Program-made: the position numbers and the translations under genes | Origin: Vicia villosa | Lineage: Eukaryota > Streptophyta > Magnoliopsida > Fabales > Fabaceae | Assembly (NCBI RefSeq): GCF_029867415.1 | Contig: NC_081183.1 | Location: 66,228,336 to 66,292,335, forward strand | Reading direction: 5' to 3' | Length of the DNA: 64,000 nt | Part shown: positions 20,662 through 32,742 of the stretch, one piece after another | How positions within the stretch are numbered: the first letter of the stretch is position 1 | Layout: each line of letters starts with the position of its first letter | Notes under the pieces: model-generated | Database searches by the model: none | What the model saw: the letters and a program-made list of their open reading frames with translations, nothing else | Told to the model about the DNA's origin: nothing

Positions 20662-23600
20662 TGTAGCGCTAAAAAATACTCGAGGTATTACACACTCGAA
20701 ATAGAACAGAGTCGCCACCGATCTTTATTTATTCCAAAATGGAAAGGGAAAATATCGAATAAAACCCACGAATAAAAAGAAACGGATAAGATGGTCATCA
20801 CAACCAAATTAGGGTTCGGGAGTCGGTTATGTGAGGGGAAGGTATTAGCACCCCTCACATCCATCGTACTCGATGGTACCCATTTAGTTAGTTTTATGAA
20901 TGAGTGTTTGCGTGAAGTTTGCGTTCTTTAATTTATTAATCAAGAAAAAAAGGGTTTTTATTTTTTTTATTATTGTGCTCGCCAAGACGTTTGTATCTTG
21001 TGCCTACGTATTCCCTCGTGCAATGGGAAAGTCAGAGCAATCGTAGTTCGAATAAAAAACTACGAGTTTGTTGGTTAATTTTATGAAGGATGTTTAGTGT
21101 TTGGTTCAAAGGATCAAAGGTATTCAAGAGGTGTGCACTTCTTGTCACTCGATCACTTCGATTTAATTAAGAAATAACTATTTTTTAGGTTTATTCAAAG
21201 GATCAAAGGTATTCAAGAGGTGTGCACTTCTTGTCACTCGATCACTTCGATTTAATTAAGAAAGAATTTTTTAAGTTTTATTCAAAGGATCAAAGGTATT
21301 CAAGAGGTGTGCACTTCTTGTCACTTGATCGTTTTGATTTGATTAAGAAAGGTTTAAAAAAGTGTTAATCTAAAAGAATCGAGGTATTCAAGAGGTGTAC
21401 ACTTCTTGTCACTCGAACTTTCGATTTAATTAGAAGAAGAGATTTTTGAAAAGAAACTCGACGTTGAATCGAGAAATTATTTGTATCGACTTGGCGTTGG
21501 ACCAAGGTTTATTTATTTTTAGATTGAGAGATTATTCTAATATTTTTGATATTTTCATAATAATAAATAATAAAAAAAAACTAAATTAAAAAGCATATTT
21601 TGTATTTTTGACTAAAATCTAAATCTAAACATATTTTTGAATTTGTTATATTAGAAACTAAAACAAATATTAAAATAAAATTTTAATGGAGACAATTAAC
21701 ATTAATAAAAAACAAAATTGGGTTGTTAAAGAAAGAGTGGGGGTGTGAAACCTGGACTAAGGGTGTAAGGCCCAAATAAATCTAAAAAAAAAAATATAAA
21801 ACAAAACCCTTGGGCGGACCGGTCAGACCGGATCCAGACCCATGCCCAATAAAACCGGGTTTCATTAGAAAATCCTAAAAAAATTTCACTGCTTTCTCTC
21901 TTAATCGCTCCTCTCTCTTCTCACTCTGTTTCACGATGAAAAAGAAAACAACAACAACTCAACAAGAACTCTCCGCCTCTCTCGATTTCTCAACGCTCAG
22001 ACACGAATAGAACCATACAACATCTCTCAATCTCGCATCTCTCTTTCGGCTCACTCGGTTTTCAACGGTCCTCGCCAATCCGCCATGAACGAACGAAAAT
22101 ACTCTCAGCTAAACTACCCTTCATCCCAACAGAACCCTAATCCCCCATGAATTTCATTTATCAGAGATTACAGATATAACAGTATATGGAGGCAACACAA
22201 AACAGACAAAAGATTGAAAGTTGCGTGAAATGAAATAAACCTCTAGGTATATTCTTCTTCTATCTTTCGCTTTCGATACGCTTCTGCTCCTTCTTTTCTT
22301 GTGCGGCTTGTGCTTTTCTTCTTCTGCTTGTTATTGTTGATTTGCGTCTTTGAGAGTGTTGTGCTCTTGTTGTGTTTATGTTGCTGTATTTGCTGTTGTG
22401 TGTGAGGTTTAGTGAATGTCAGTGTATGAAAGGGTTGTGTGTGAAGGTTTTGATGAAGGTTTTGGAGTTTGGTTGTTGTTGCGTTTTATGGAGTGAGCAT
22501 GAGTATTTGTGATGGGGTTTCGGTTGTGACTTGAGGTGAGTGAAGGTGAATGGTTTGAGGGCGTGGAGGTTTAGAAGAAGGGTGTTTACATGGGGTGAAA
22601 TGAAGCAAATTGGTTCTTGTCTGAAATTTTGGAGGAAGTCTTTGAAGAGAATTTTTTGCAGAATTTTAGTATGCTTTTTCTTCTCCCTTTCTGTTGTGTA
22701 TGCAGCCTCCCTATATAGAGTTTGATATCAGAATTTGGGAGGGAAAGAATTGGTGAATTTTGAACAATTTTGGTAATTTGTTTGTTGCTTTTTGGATGCA
22801 GGGCTTGCATAGCTATTATGGTGCAATGCTTTGGAATCCTATGTGCAGGTTTTGGACCATTGCTGCAAGTTAGGCAACAGCATTTTTGGACTGTTTTGTA
22901 GGCTGGGCAGCAGCATTTTGGACTGCTTTTTTTTGTACTCGGGACAGCAACAAGTTTGGATGAAGACAAGGCATTAGCTAGGCAACAAGACACGCTTTTG
23001 GGCAATTCTTTGTAACAAGCATTTGGATTATTTTTTGAATCAAGTTGTGGATAGATTAGGGATATTTTAAATGGATGTAATTAAATTGTGAATGGATGTA
23101 ATTTTGTATGGAATTTGACTTTTGAATTTTGAAATAATGAACTCAAATTTGAAACTTAGAACTTGCATCTTGATGTATATTTTGAATACCCTGGAATACA
23201 TGAACACCTTTTCCACTCAAAATAATTCATACAAATGCTTTCTTCAACTTTAAGTCTTGAGAATTTCAAACCTCGCTTTGCATTTCTTGATTCGGCTTCG
23301 AGCTAATTCACATGAATTTGATCTTGAAAAGAACATTAGAATGATGAATAAAGTTGAACTCTTGCCATTTTTTTAATTGGAATTAGAAATCTCGACGACA
23401 ACCATGAACTCCAATAACTTGTCTTCCAAGAAATTCATGTAAATGAAACTTCCCATTTGAACTTGAATCATATCCTTTAAATCTTCGATTCAAATCCAAT
23501 TCAATTTGCAAACAAACAAGTTGAATATGCAACAAAACCTTGTCAAAAGAATCGTAACCACATCTTTTCTTGTGCAATTCATAATCAATGAATCTTAATC

Positions 23601-24036
23601 TTCTGACTTTAGGTGCTTAATGATGAAGAAACGACTTTGATTCTATGAAATTTCAAAACAAATTTCAACCTACTGACAAGTATCATCACAAGATGAAAAC
23701 CTCGATTCAATGATCTTCAGTTGTCTTGGTGTAACCCTAAACACTCTAATTCAAAAATCTTGCACCCTGATGCTGAGAAGAAAAGAACAGCTTGTAGCTT
23801 GATGAGGAAGAAACCTATAATAACCATAACTCAAAACCCTAATTCACGTGGACCATTGCTCAAGAGAATCCCAGATGAAGTTGTCTTATTTGGTGAGAAA
23901 GTTTCAAAACCAGCGTGAAACCCTAAATTGCACAAATGTCGTTCATTTGAAATCATGCCTTAGTGAATGACTGGATGAATGATATGCAAATGATCTAATG
24001 GGACAAAATGTATGGGTCAAAAATTGGGGTATGACA
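20662..24036 (-). repeat. E4 5' LTR
   Basis: 3375 bp, nearly identical to 11687-15059 with about two dozen scattered substitutions and a few length changes in A or T runs. It ends outward with TGTCATACCCC on the sense strand. The two-hairpin motif copy lies at 20977-21051. Confidence 0.95.
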
Positions 24037-24041
24037 CCTCA

Positions 24042-24678
24042 TATTCAGCTCTTTCTGATCGAAGAGATACTTCAGACTCTTATGATCATTGAATACCTCA
24101 AATATCGAACAATACAAATAGTGTTACCACAACTTCAAAACAAAAACCACAGCTGCCAACTCTAAATCATGAGTCGGATAATTCCTTTCATGCACTTTGA
24201 GTTGTCTCGACGCATAAGCGACCACTTGTTGATTCTGCATCAATACACCACCTAAACCCATCAACGAAGCACCAGAATAAACCACAAACGATTCTGTCGG
24301 ATTCGGCAAAATCAAGATAGGAGCACTAGTCAACCTCCTCTTCAGTTCTTGGAATCCTTCTTCACATTTTGCATCCCAAATAAAAGCCTGTCCCTTTCTG
24401 GTTAATTTAGTCAGCGGCAATGCTAACTTCGAAAATCCTTCAATGAACTTTCTGTAGTAACCTGCAAGACCAAGAAAACTACGAATTTCTGACACTGACT
24501 TTGGAGCTTCCCACTGAGATACAGCTTCTATCTTTGTAGGATCGACCACAATACCATTCTTAGAAATCACATGTCCAAGAAAACTGACTTCCTCTAACCA
24601 GAATTCACACTTCGACAGTTTGGCAAAAAGTTGCTTCTCTTTCAACAGTTCTGAGATGTTCCGCATGTTCTTCCTCAT
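24042..24678 (-). pseudogene. Tekay RT thumb and RNase H, N-terminal part
   Basis: The frame 24124-24678 carries the connection and thumb region ([20 protein letters not shown]), then [20 protein letters not shown] and the RNase H start ([18 protein letters not shown], where the usual catalytic Asp of the TDAS-type motif is replaced by Gly in SGAS), and [19 protein letters not shown] stop follows at 24121-24123, and the remaining codons run to the E4 insertion point at 24041. A frameshift near 24650 joins it to the RT palm frame. The rest of RNase H lies at 11390-11686. Confidence 0.88.
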
Positions 24679-25450
24679 TCTTAGAGTATATCAGGATATC
24701 ATCTATAAACACCACCACGAACTTATCGAGATAAGGATGAAAGATCCTGTTCATATATTCCATAAAGACACCAGGTGCATTAGTAACTCCAAACGGCATT
24801 ACCGAATAATCATAATGTCCATACCTTGTTCTAAAAGCAGTCTTCTGAATATCGTCATCTTTCACCCGAATTTGGTGATACCCAGACCTCAGATCTATCT
24901 TACTAAACACGCGCGCCCCGACCAGTTGATCCATCAAATCATAAATCCTCGGCAATGGATACCGATTCTTGATAGTAACCTTGTTCAATTGTCTGTAATC
25001 CACACACAGCCTCATTGAACCCTCTTTCTTCTTTACTAACAATACAGGCGCACCCCACGGAGAAACACTAGGACGAATGAATTTCTTCTCAAGCAATTCT
25101 TCTAACTGCTTCTTCAGTTCAGCCAACTCGGACGGAGATATACGGTACGGTGCCATCGACACCGGACTAGTTCCCGGAACCAAATCAATAGAAACCTCTA
25201 CTTCCCTTTCCGGTGGCAATTCATTCACATCTTCCGGAAAAACTTCTGGAAAATCACATACCACTGGTAGTTCGTTACTCGCCACTTTTTCTTTCAAATT
25301 CATCAATGCGAACAACATAAACACTGTTGCACCATCACCGATAGCTTCATTCACCTGTCTAGCTGTCATTTCCAGATTATCAGAACTAACCTCTTTAGGA
25401 AAAATTACCGTCTTTGCAAAACAGTTGATATGAACACGGTTGAATTCCAA
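24605..25450 (-). pseudogene. Tekay reverse transcriptase fingers and palm
   Basis: 281 codons. Order: a linker with [20 protein letters not shown], then the RT start [37 protein letters not shown] and [32 protein letters not shown] has the first catalytic Asp (about residue 185), and VFIDDILIY the paired Asp-Asp (about 252). All three catalytic aspartates are present. The preceding protease frame ends in a TAG at 25451-25453 that replaces the Trp usually found in GMNW, so the two frames were one. The frame shifts near 24650. Confidence 0.93.
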
Positions 25451-26077
25451 CTAGTTCATTCCCAGGATTACATCGAGAGTTTTCAACGGAAGGCACACTA
25501 AGTCCATCCCGAATTCTCTACCAAAAATGTCAACCGGACAATTCAAGCATGCAGACAAAGTAGTTACTGAACCCGACGCAGAAGTGTCAATAACCATACT
25601 TCCATTTATATCAGATATCTCTAGATTCAACCTCTCAGCACAATCCAAAGAAATAAAAGAATGAGTTGCTCCAGTATCAATAATCGCAACTAAAGGTGTG
25701 CCATGAATGAAACACGTACCTTTAATCAATCTGTCTTCTGGAGTAGTCTCTGACCCTGTCAAAGCAAAAACCTTTCCTCCCAATTGGTTCTTCTTTGGCT
25801 TGGTACAATTCGGACTAATGTGACCCTCTTCAACACAGTTGTAACAAGTCACAACCCTCTTCTTACAATCAGCAGCAATATGGCCCACATGGTCACACTT
25901 GTAACACTTCTTCTGATCAAGCTTGCACTCGTTCCTACGATGTCCCATCTCACCACAATTATAACATCTGATACGAGCACTGGAATCTCCCCCACTAGGT
26001 TTCTTCCAGTCATCAGGTTTACCTCTACCATATGGCTTACCTCTATCCATATGTTTCTTCCCTTTTCTGTTAACCAA
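25451..26077 (-). pseudogene. Tekay nucleocapsid zinc knuckles and protease
   Basis: Three intact CCHC knuckles in a row: CYNCGEMGHRRNEC, CYKCDHVGHIAADC and CYNCVEEGHISPNC, each C-X2-C-X4-H-X4-C. They are followed by the aspartic protease with its active site in VAIIDTGATHSFIS and the flap/end motif VILGMN. A TAG at 25451-25453 ends the frame. In the family the knuckles bind element RNA and the protease processes Gag-Pol. The upstream join to Gag is broken by stops around 26100-26210. Confidence 0.92.
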
Positions 26078-26206
26078 CTCGCGAGAGTGAGATGACTTCA
26101 GCTTGACGTTATCCTCTTAAAAAATCCTGCTACAATCCACTAAGTCAACAAATCTCCGAATCCTCTGGTACCGGATACCTTGCTTGATTTCATCACGAAG
26201 GCCATT

Positions 26207-26737
26207 CTAAAATTTGACGCATTTTGAGAACTCACTGGCTTCATCATTGTTGTAGTGTATATAGTACTTTGCCAGCTCCACAAACTTCGCAACATACTCT
26301 GGCACAGTCATGTTACCTTGGACCAGCTCCAGAAATTCAACCTCTTTTCTGCCTCTAACATCCTCAGGAAAATACCTCCTCAGAAATTCCCTTTTGAATA
26401 TAGCCCAAGTAACTTCTATACCATCGGCATCCAGTTCAACTCTGGTTGCCAACCACCAGTCATCAGTTTCTTCCGACAGCATATGTGTACCATACCTCAC
26501 CTTGAGGTTCTCAGCACAATTGATGACTCTGAAAATTTTCTCGATCTCCTTTAGCCATTTCTGAGCGCCCTCGGGATCGTGCGTGCCTTTGAACAATAGA
26601 GGATTGTTCCTCTGAAAATTCCCCAATTGCCTCTCAGCACCAATCCCTGCTCCTACAGCATTCCCTCCAAGCACACCAGTAATCATGCCCAGAGCCTCAG
26701 CGATAGCATCATCGTTTCTTCCTCCTCTTCAAGCCAT
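26207..26737 (-). pseudogene. Tekay Gag capsid
   Basis: The likely start codon is at 26735-26737, but the third codon is TGA (MA then stop), so the longest clean frame begins at an internal Met at 26686. The capsid core is typical of the retrotransposon Gag family: FKGTHDPEGAQKWLKEIEKI, WAIFKREFLRRYFPEDVR and KEVEFLELVQGNMTVPEYV. It ends with a TAG at 26207-26209. The frame continues across this stop toward the zinc knuckles. It is a relic of the particle-forming protein. Confidence 0.9.
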
Positions 26738-26850
26738 TGTTCTGCTTAATCATAAACAATCCAATCAGAACAAAAGTATCGACGAATAACTCGTATTAGT
26801 CGCATACACAGGAAAAACTGAACTAAGGCTCTGGTCACAACGACCGACTA

Positions 26851-26863
26851 TGCTCTGATACCA
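26851..26863 (-). other. Tekay primer-binding site (initiator Met tRNA)
   Basis: The minus strand reads TGGTATCAGAGCA five bases after the 5' LTR end, a perfect match to the initiator Met tRNA complement over TGGTATCAGAGC. Confidence 0.92.
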
Positions 26864-26867
26864 CAAT

Positions 26868-27679
26868 TGTAACACATTACCTGCGGCAAATATATAATTA
26901 TTCATCAGAGTAACATGTAAAGAGGCGTCACAATTCATAAATAAAGAAAACACACGTCGGTACATGTCATGCATCCACTGAAAACATCTGTTATTATAAC
27001 ACATTAAATAAAACCATGTTTACACAGCGGAATTAAATCATCGAGTCAACATTCATCATCAATATATCAGACTCCAAACAACATAAACAAAACAGAGTTA
27101 TAATCAAAACTCAAAACATCGCGTTCCCAGTGTTACATCTACTAGAGCATGACACCGACACGACAACTAAACTGACTTATGAGCTAATCCTCACCAAGTC
27201 ACGCTGCTATCCTCAATCTGAAAATGACAACAAGTAAGGGTGAGTCTCATCACAGTTAACCAATGTTATTGCATCATAAATAATAACATATCATAGTTAT
27301 ATCATTCACCCAATTGATTCATATTCAGACAAATCATTCATCACACATCCACAGACATCAAGTCACCACATAATATTTATTAATCATGTTATAACACAAA
27401 TCATGCATATGTATGAACCGACACTATGCATGTGGTACCAACATCATCAATGGGAAAACCCACCGACCGATCTATCATCATCCAAATACGGCCCTGCCAG
27501 CACAGATTCCACACAATGGGAATCTTGCCCTTCACTGAATCCTCTCATCTTTAGGATACAGCCCTCAGCAATGATTATGAATGCATGCAAACAATATATA
27601 CAACATACTATCATCATCATCATACTATGAGTAGCATCATCTATACTCATTCATCATCATCATCATTAACAAGTATGTT

Positions 27680-27731
<52 letters not shown>

Positions 27732-28264
27732 GCATCATTCAACAGAATCATATAACAATAAATCATACAGATTCATCAGTTCAAAAGTTACACACCATTA
27801 AACCTTCAAAATTCACAAAACAGTAAAATCTGCATGTCCCGCTGACCATACGCGTATCATACGCGTACCAACAGGGGCCAAAATTCACACAGCACACACC
27901 ATACGCGTACCATACGCGTATGAACAAATCCATATTTCCACACAAAACACACGCATACGCGTACCAGCCTGCCATACGCGTATCTATCAGACTCCATACG
28001 CGTACCATACGCGTATGAGCAGAAGGTGCAACCTGATGCACACTTGGGGAGCGTATCATACGCGTATCATCCCCTTCATACGCGTACCGTACGCGTATCA
28101 TACGCAAATGGGCAGCAGTTTACCAAACCTGCAACTTACCCATTTGTCTTCCTCGTGAGTCCATCTGTACAGCCTGCGATTTGGGTCTCAAAACCAGAAA
28201 ATTCACATTTTAACAGCACAAGAATTCACCCAACAATCACAGTTTATAATTCTACAGTCAATTC
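26868..28264 (-). repeat. Tekay 5' LTR, first part (interrupted by Ogre)
   Basis: 1397 bp of the LTR; the remaining 465 bp are at 49473-49937 beyond the inserted Ogre. It contains a (TA)n run of about 22 repeats at 27683-27728 that is only a few units long in the other LTR, and 11 perfect TACGCGTA palindromes (27849-28097). Confidence 0.93.
27849..28105. promoter_or_regulatory. Array of TACGCGTA palindromes in Tekay 5' LTR
   Basis: Eleven perfect copies start at 27849, 27860, 27902, 27913, 27956, 27975, 27997, 28008, 28059, 28079 and 28090. Both positions that are damaged in the 3' LTR are intact here. Confidence 0.72.
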
Positions 28265-29850
28265 TGTCATACCCCAATTTTTAACCTAAGATACCACCTC
28301 ATATCATAGCATATGCATCATTTGCATCTCTAACAAATTGCATAGCTTGTGTTTGCTACTTGTGACTCAGCAGGGTTTAATCAAGAAATCACTCATCAGT
28401 ACAAGCAACAATCAATTAGGGTTTTGTTTTCCCTTCATCTCAAAAGAACCATCTTCACCAACAATCAACATCTGGTCCTCAAAGATTCATTTCAACAAGC
28501 TCAGAGGCTTTGAATCAACCAGATTAGGGTTTTGACTGAAGATAGCACACCCCTGACTTTTGCTCAGGATTTGACCTAATGACTTGGGACATGACCTCAA
28601 GACCCCAAGTACATCATTTTGGCCTAATCTATTGGCTCAAGACATCTCCTACACAAGGATTGATCAACAGTGAAATTTCAAATCATCAGATTAGGGTTTT
28701 TTGAACTATCAGGGACTGAAATCAGGGATCACATTTGGGAAACCCTAGAAATTCCCAGGAAGTCAATCAAAGGTTTCAATCATCTTCAAATAATCCCTAT
28801 AACAACATCCAATGGAAATTACATCTCAATTCAAGATCCACAGTCATCAATTTCATCAGGTCGACAATTAGGGTTTTTGACCTAATTCACCTGAACCATT
28901 TACTTTTTAATCAGAACATGGTGCCACAACTTAAACAATGGCTCAAGGTCCTCCAATACATCAATATGATCCATTCATACCACTCATTTGATGAGGATAG
29001 CTTGATTCATTTGAAATCTCTAGAAACGCGGTTCGTCTGAAAACGTCAACTGTACAAGATCACCATTGACTTTTGGGGAATTTTGGTCAACCTTGACTTT
29101 TGAAGTTTTGAATCATCAATATATGATATATGAAGTAATTTGATCAAGAAAAATCAAGAAAATCAATCAAGAATCAAAAAGTCAAAGTTTGACTTTTATA
29201 CTTAGAAAAAATTCTAAGTGTTTTTCAATGGTTTTTTCAAAACTTTGGAAGGGAATAACTCAAAATTTCACCTACAAACTGAAAAAAACTTCCAACATGA
29301 AAGTTGTAGATTTTGATCCAATGAACAACTTTGTCACATATAATTTTTTTCCAAAAGATCAACCATTTAAGAGATATGGAGCTTCAAAGTTGGTATCTTT
29401 TGAAAATTTCACTTAAAACCTCATTTTCTTCAAAGTTCATGGATCTTTTTCACCCATTTCCCTAAAGGTCTTGAAGAAACTTTCAACTAGGGTTTTGAAG
29501 TGTGTAATATGAGCTTTCCAAAATGTCCAAGAGCATGAAAAAAATATGGAGCATAGCTATGGTTTTGAATTATGCATTTAGTGATCATTTTCACTTGAAA
29601 TTTCAAGCCATTTTCACTAAGTTATGAACCATTTTGCCAAATAATGCAAGTAATGATGCATCAAGACAATAATTGAAGATATTTTCTGATTTGAAGATCA
29701 GAATGGAAGAGGATAAGAAGCTTGAAGTTTAACCATGGTTTAGTCACTTTTAACCATTATGCATTAAATGTAAAGATTCCATTTTATCTCCAAATGCCAA
29801 ATCACCATTCTTTGATCAACTTGCAAAGCTTGGAGTTCAGAATCCTTGGC

Positions 29851-29860
29851 CTATAAATAG
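29851..29860 (+). promoter_or_regulatory. Ogre LTR TATA box
   Basis: CTATAAATAG followed by a pyrimidine-rich stretch (TTCTCTCTTCTTTCTT about 55 bp downstream), fitting a Pol II start some 30 bp downstream. The 3' LTR copy is at 46263-46272. The related LTR piece at 61113-62441 has the same arrangement at 61272. Confidence 0.75.
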
Positions 29861-30800
29861 AGGTCCAAACTTCATTCAAATTCACACCAAAACCTCATAA
29901 TCATAGGTTTTCTCTCTTCTTTCTTAAGTTACAAGTTTCATGAGTTTCAAAGAGGGAGAATTGCAATTTCCATCTCTTGCAATTTCTAAGCAAAGTGAGG
30001 GTTCTAACATCCCATAAACATCAAATGTGATGTGTTTGATCCATCCACACACCCCAAAAACACTCAAATCTCAAAATCACTACCTCAATTCCATATATGC
30101 ACATAATAAGCCTTATCATGCCAAAATCCACACAAGCTCATTTCTGACCAAGTTAATCATCCAAACACCATCCATGTACCATATATGAACTATCCCAATC
30201 ATCATCCCTGACCTGTAACTCCAAAATCACCAAGTTTAATCCTCACTTGAGTCCTACTGCAGATCGGGTACCACAAACTGATCAAGAGGTTTTCAATCCA
30301 CTCCAAGTATCCAAACATGTTCCATAAGGTCCACTGAAGGTGTTCAGATCAAGAAACAACATCTGGAATCCCTCATTTGCAGAATTCGATCCTCAGTTGT
30401 GCCGTTTTTAAGGTAAGTGTTCATGAACTTCAAACTCTATCATACATGCATCATAAATGAAAAATTGAGTTACCATCTTGTTTCTGCACCATCACTGAAT
30501 AATAACCCTCAATCAATTGCATCATATCATGATCATACACGATTTCACAATGATTTGTCATATTAGGGTTCTTCGTGTTCATCAGAAAATTAACCATCTT
30601 AGAACAAAAATAAATGAAATTAAAGATCACCATCATGTTCCTTATGGAAAATCGAGTGAAATAGACCCTTTACTTGTTCAAATTGGTTCAGTTTCAGAAA
30701 AATTCAAAATCAAAATAGGGATGTGTTCTTGGCGCCATTTTTTGTTCAGAAGTTTCAAATACTTGTTTTTGAATATAATTAAATGAGTGTGTATCATAAA

Positions 30801-30895
30801 CAAGCTGCGTGCGCAGCTCAGTTGGTTGTTGTTTTGAGTAGTGAACCTCAGGGCGTGGGTTCAAACCCTGGCAGGACCAAAACCCAATTTTTTTT
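30801..30895 (+). ncRNA. tRNA-like Pol III module inside Ogre 5' LTR
   Basis: A-box-like CAGCTCAGTTGG (30814-30825, 11 of 12 to TRGCNNAGYNGG), 32 bases, B-box-like GGTTCAAACCC (30858-30868, 9 of 11 to GGTTCGANTCC), then a run of eight T (30888-30895), the Pol III stop signal. The T-arm can pair. No full cloverleaf or CCA-fitting acceptor is visible, so it is tRNA-derived or SINE-like, not a cellular tRNA gene. Transcription is inference. The 3' LTR copy at 47213-47307 has one A-box base changed. Confidence 0.6.
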
Positions 30896-32551
30896 ATACT
30901 TATTTTCTTCAATTTCTTTACAACTTCAATTAATTATTTAACCAATCAAAATTCATCATTTTCACTTCATTTTTTTACACTTCTTATTTAATAGGTATAT
31001 TTTAAGAACATCCAAAAAAATCACAAAAAAATATTAATTTAATACATTTTTAATTAAGTTTAAAATGACATATTTTTAAGTATTTTTTATACTTTAAAAT
31101 TTGTTTTTTTCATTTGATTTTTCAAACTTAATCACTTGTAAATATTTTGTGATCAAACCCTAATTATTTAGGTCTTAATTAAGCATGAAATTTATTTTTT
31201 ATCTTAATTAAGTTTACTCTTGTCAAAATTCAAACCGTTTTAAAACAAACGATCACAATTTTTCAAAACGATAAACCGTTTCTTTTTGGTTTTTCTTTTC
31301 AAAAGAAACTATTGATTAAATCTTTTTGGATTGATCAATTGATTTTCAAACATGGGCCTCTCGAATATTAGAGAGTATAAGTCCCTTTCCTTTTTCTTTG
31401 TACAGTTTTTCTTTAAACAGAAAACTTCTTTCAAAACAAAACTTTCAAACTGTTTTCAAAACGACGAAACCTCGCGTTCTTTAACAAAACAATCAACCAT
31501 GTTTTATAAAATACCATGGGCCTCCATGTAGGTATAAGTCCCAAGCCCCTTTGTAAATGCCTGTTTACATAGCTTTGAATAAACTCAAGTGGGTCTCTCC
31601 CCGAGTATAAGTCCCGAGCCCCCCGTGTATACAAATGGATCATGCTTACAGGTATATTTCCTTCATAAACTCCATTGTATACACACACCTTGTCATATAT
31701 AACTGTTCATACTTGTTCATATTTGTTCATGTACTTGTTCATATTTGTTCGTACTTGTTCATATTTGTGATTGTGTTATATATACTTGTTCAACTTAGTA
31801 CAACACTAGGTTCCCCATAGCCTCCTATTGGGCTTCGTGCAAAGAATCTCCCTAGTTTAGGTTAGGACATAGAGTATGGTTTCCCGGTGAAATCGCTCTA
31901 AGAGCTCAAACCAACTATACCATGCCTCCCCTTGGGCTTTGTACAAACGAGTGTCCCTCCCATAGCCTCCTCTTGGGCTTACAATGCAAGGACCCTCGAT
32001 AGTCCCTCCCATAGCCTCCTCTTGGGCTTACAATGCAAGGACCCTCGGATAGCCTCCTCTTGGGCTTCGTACAAGTACCCACGGGCTTCTTATAAGCATC
32101 CCCAATATCCAAAACAAATACCCTAGGAGATTAGACATTTATCATCTCTATGATAGGAGTATCTCTTCTATATCATCACAAACAATCAATCAATCAAATA
32201 ACTCTTTTTGCCACAAGGCTGGCTAATCAATCAAACCTTTTTTTTGCCACCATACTGGCTGATTAATCAAAGTTTTTGTCACAAGGCTGACTTCATTGAA
32301 ACTTTTGCCACAAGGCTGGCTGATTAATCAAAACTTTTTGTCACAAGGCTGACTTCATTGAAAGTTTTTGCCACAAGGCTGGCTAAAAAGCATCTTTATC
32401 ATTCTAAGCACCATAAGTGGCATGGCCCAGGGCTTATAATGAAAAGATTTTCAAACAAAAATCAAATAGATGTATGTGATGATATAGATTAGATACATCG
32501 AACATTTAGATGACATTTGTCTCTTATCCTTTGCTTCCACTAGCATAAGTG

Positions 32552-32742
32552 GGAACTACGATTGCTCTGACTTTCTCAACATCCCTTTGAGAATACGTAG
32601 GCACAAGGTCGTATCCTTGGCGAGCAAAACTTCTCCCTCAAACCATTCAAACCTTAGCACCCGTAGACCCGAGCTACAGATGCTCTGATTCCCTCTAGGG
32701 GATATGTATGCAGAGGATCGCGATGATCTTTGCGAGCATAAT
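32552..32742 (+). promoter_or_regulatory. Two copies of the two-hairpin motif, Ogre 5' LTR
   Basis: Copy 1: GAACTACGATTGCTCTGA, stem TTCTCAA/TTGAGAA (32573-32593, 7-nt loop), TACGTAGGCA, second stem CAAGG/CCTTG, GGCGAGCA. Copy 2 (from 32671): GAGCTACAGATGCTCTG, stem ATTCCC/GGGGAT with one G-T pair and a TCTA loop, ATGTATGC, second stem GCAGAG/CTTTGC, GCGAGCA. Both lie 310-500 bp before the LTR end, so they fall in the genomic RNA leader. Confidence 0.7.

Larger units (their letters stand above)
11687..24036 (-). mobile_element. E4: Ogre derivative lacking pol, inserted in Tekay RNase H
   Basis: This 12,350-bp element has LTRs of 3373 bp (11687-15059) and 3375 bp (20662-24036), a tRNA-Arg-type primer-binding site (20641-20657) and a polypurine tract (15060-15075), and is flanked by a perfect duplication CCTCA (11682-11686, 24037-24041). 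The 5.6-kb interior holds two tandem-repeat arrays and non-coding sequence related to E_B. Only a remnant of Gag was found, with no protease, RT, RNase H or integrase. I spot about two dozen differences between its LTRs, so it inserted recently. It must have used proteins supplied by other elements. Confidence 0.95.

Noticed and set aside
30411..30421. Splice donor AGGTAAGT in the Ogre LTR
   Set aside because: The match is good, but no acceptor or transcript evidence is available here; chance occurrence is likely.
30801..30880. Genuine cellular tRNA gene
   Set aside because: A- and B-boxes are present, but I see no pairing acceptor stem or clear anticodon arm, and it sits in both LTR copies.
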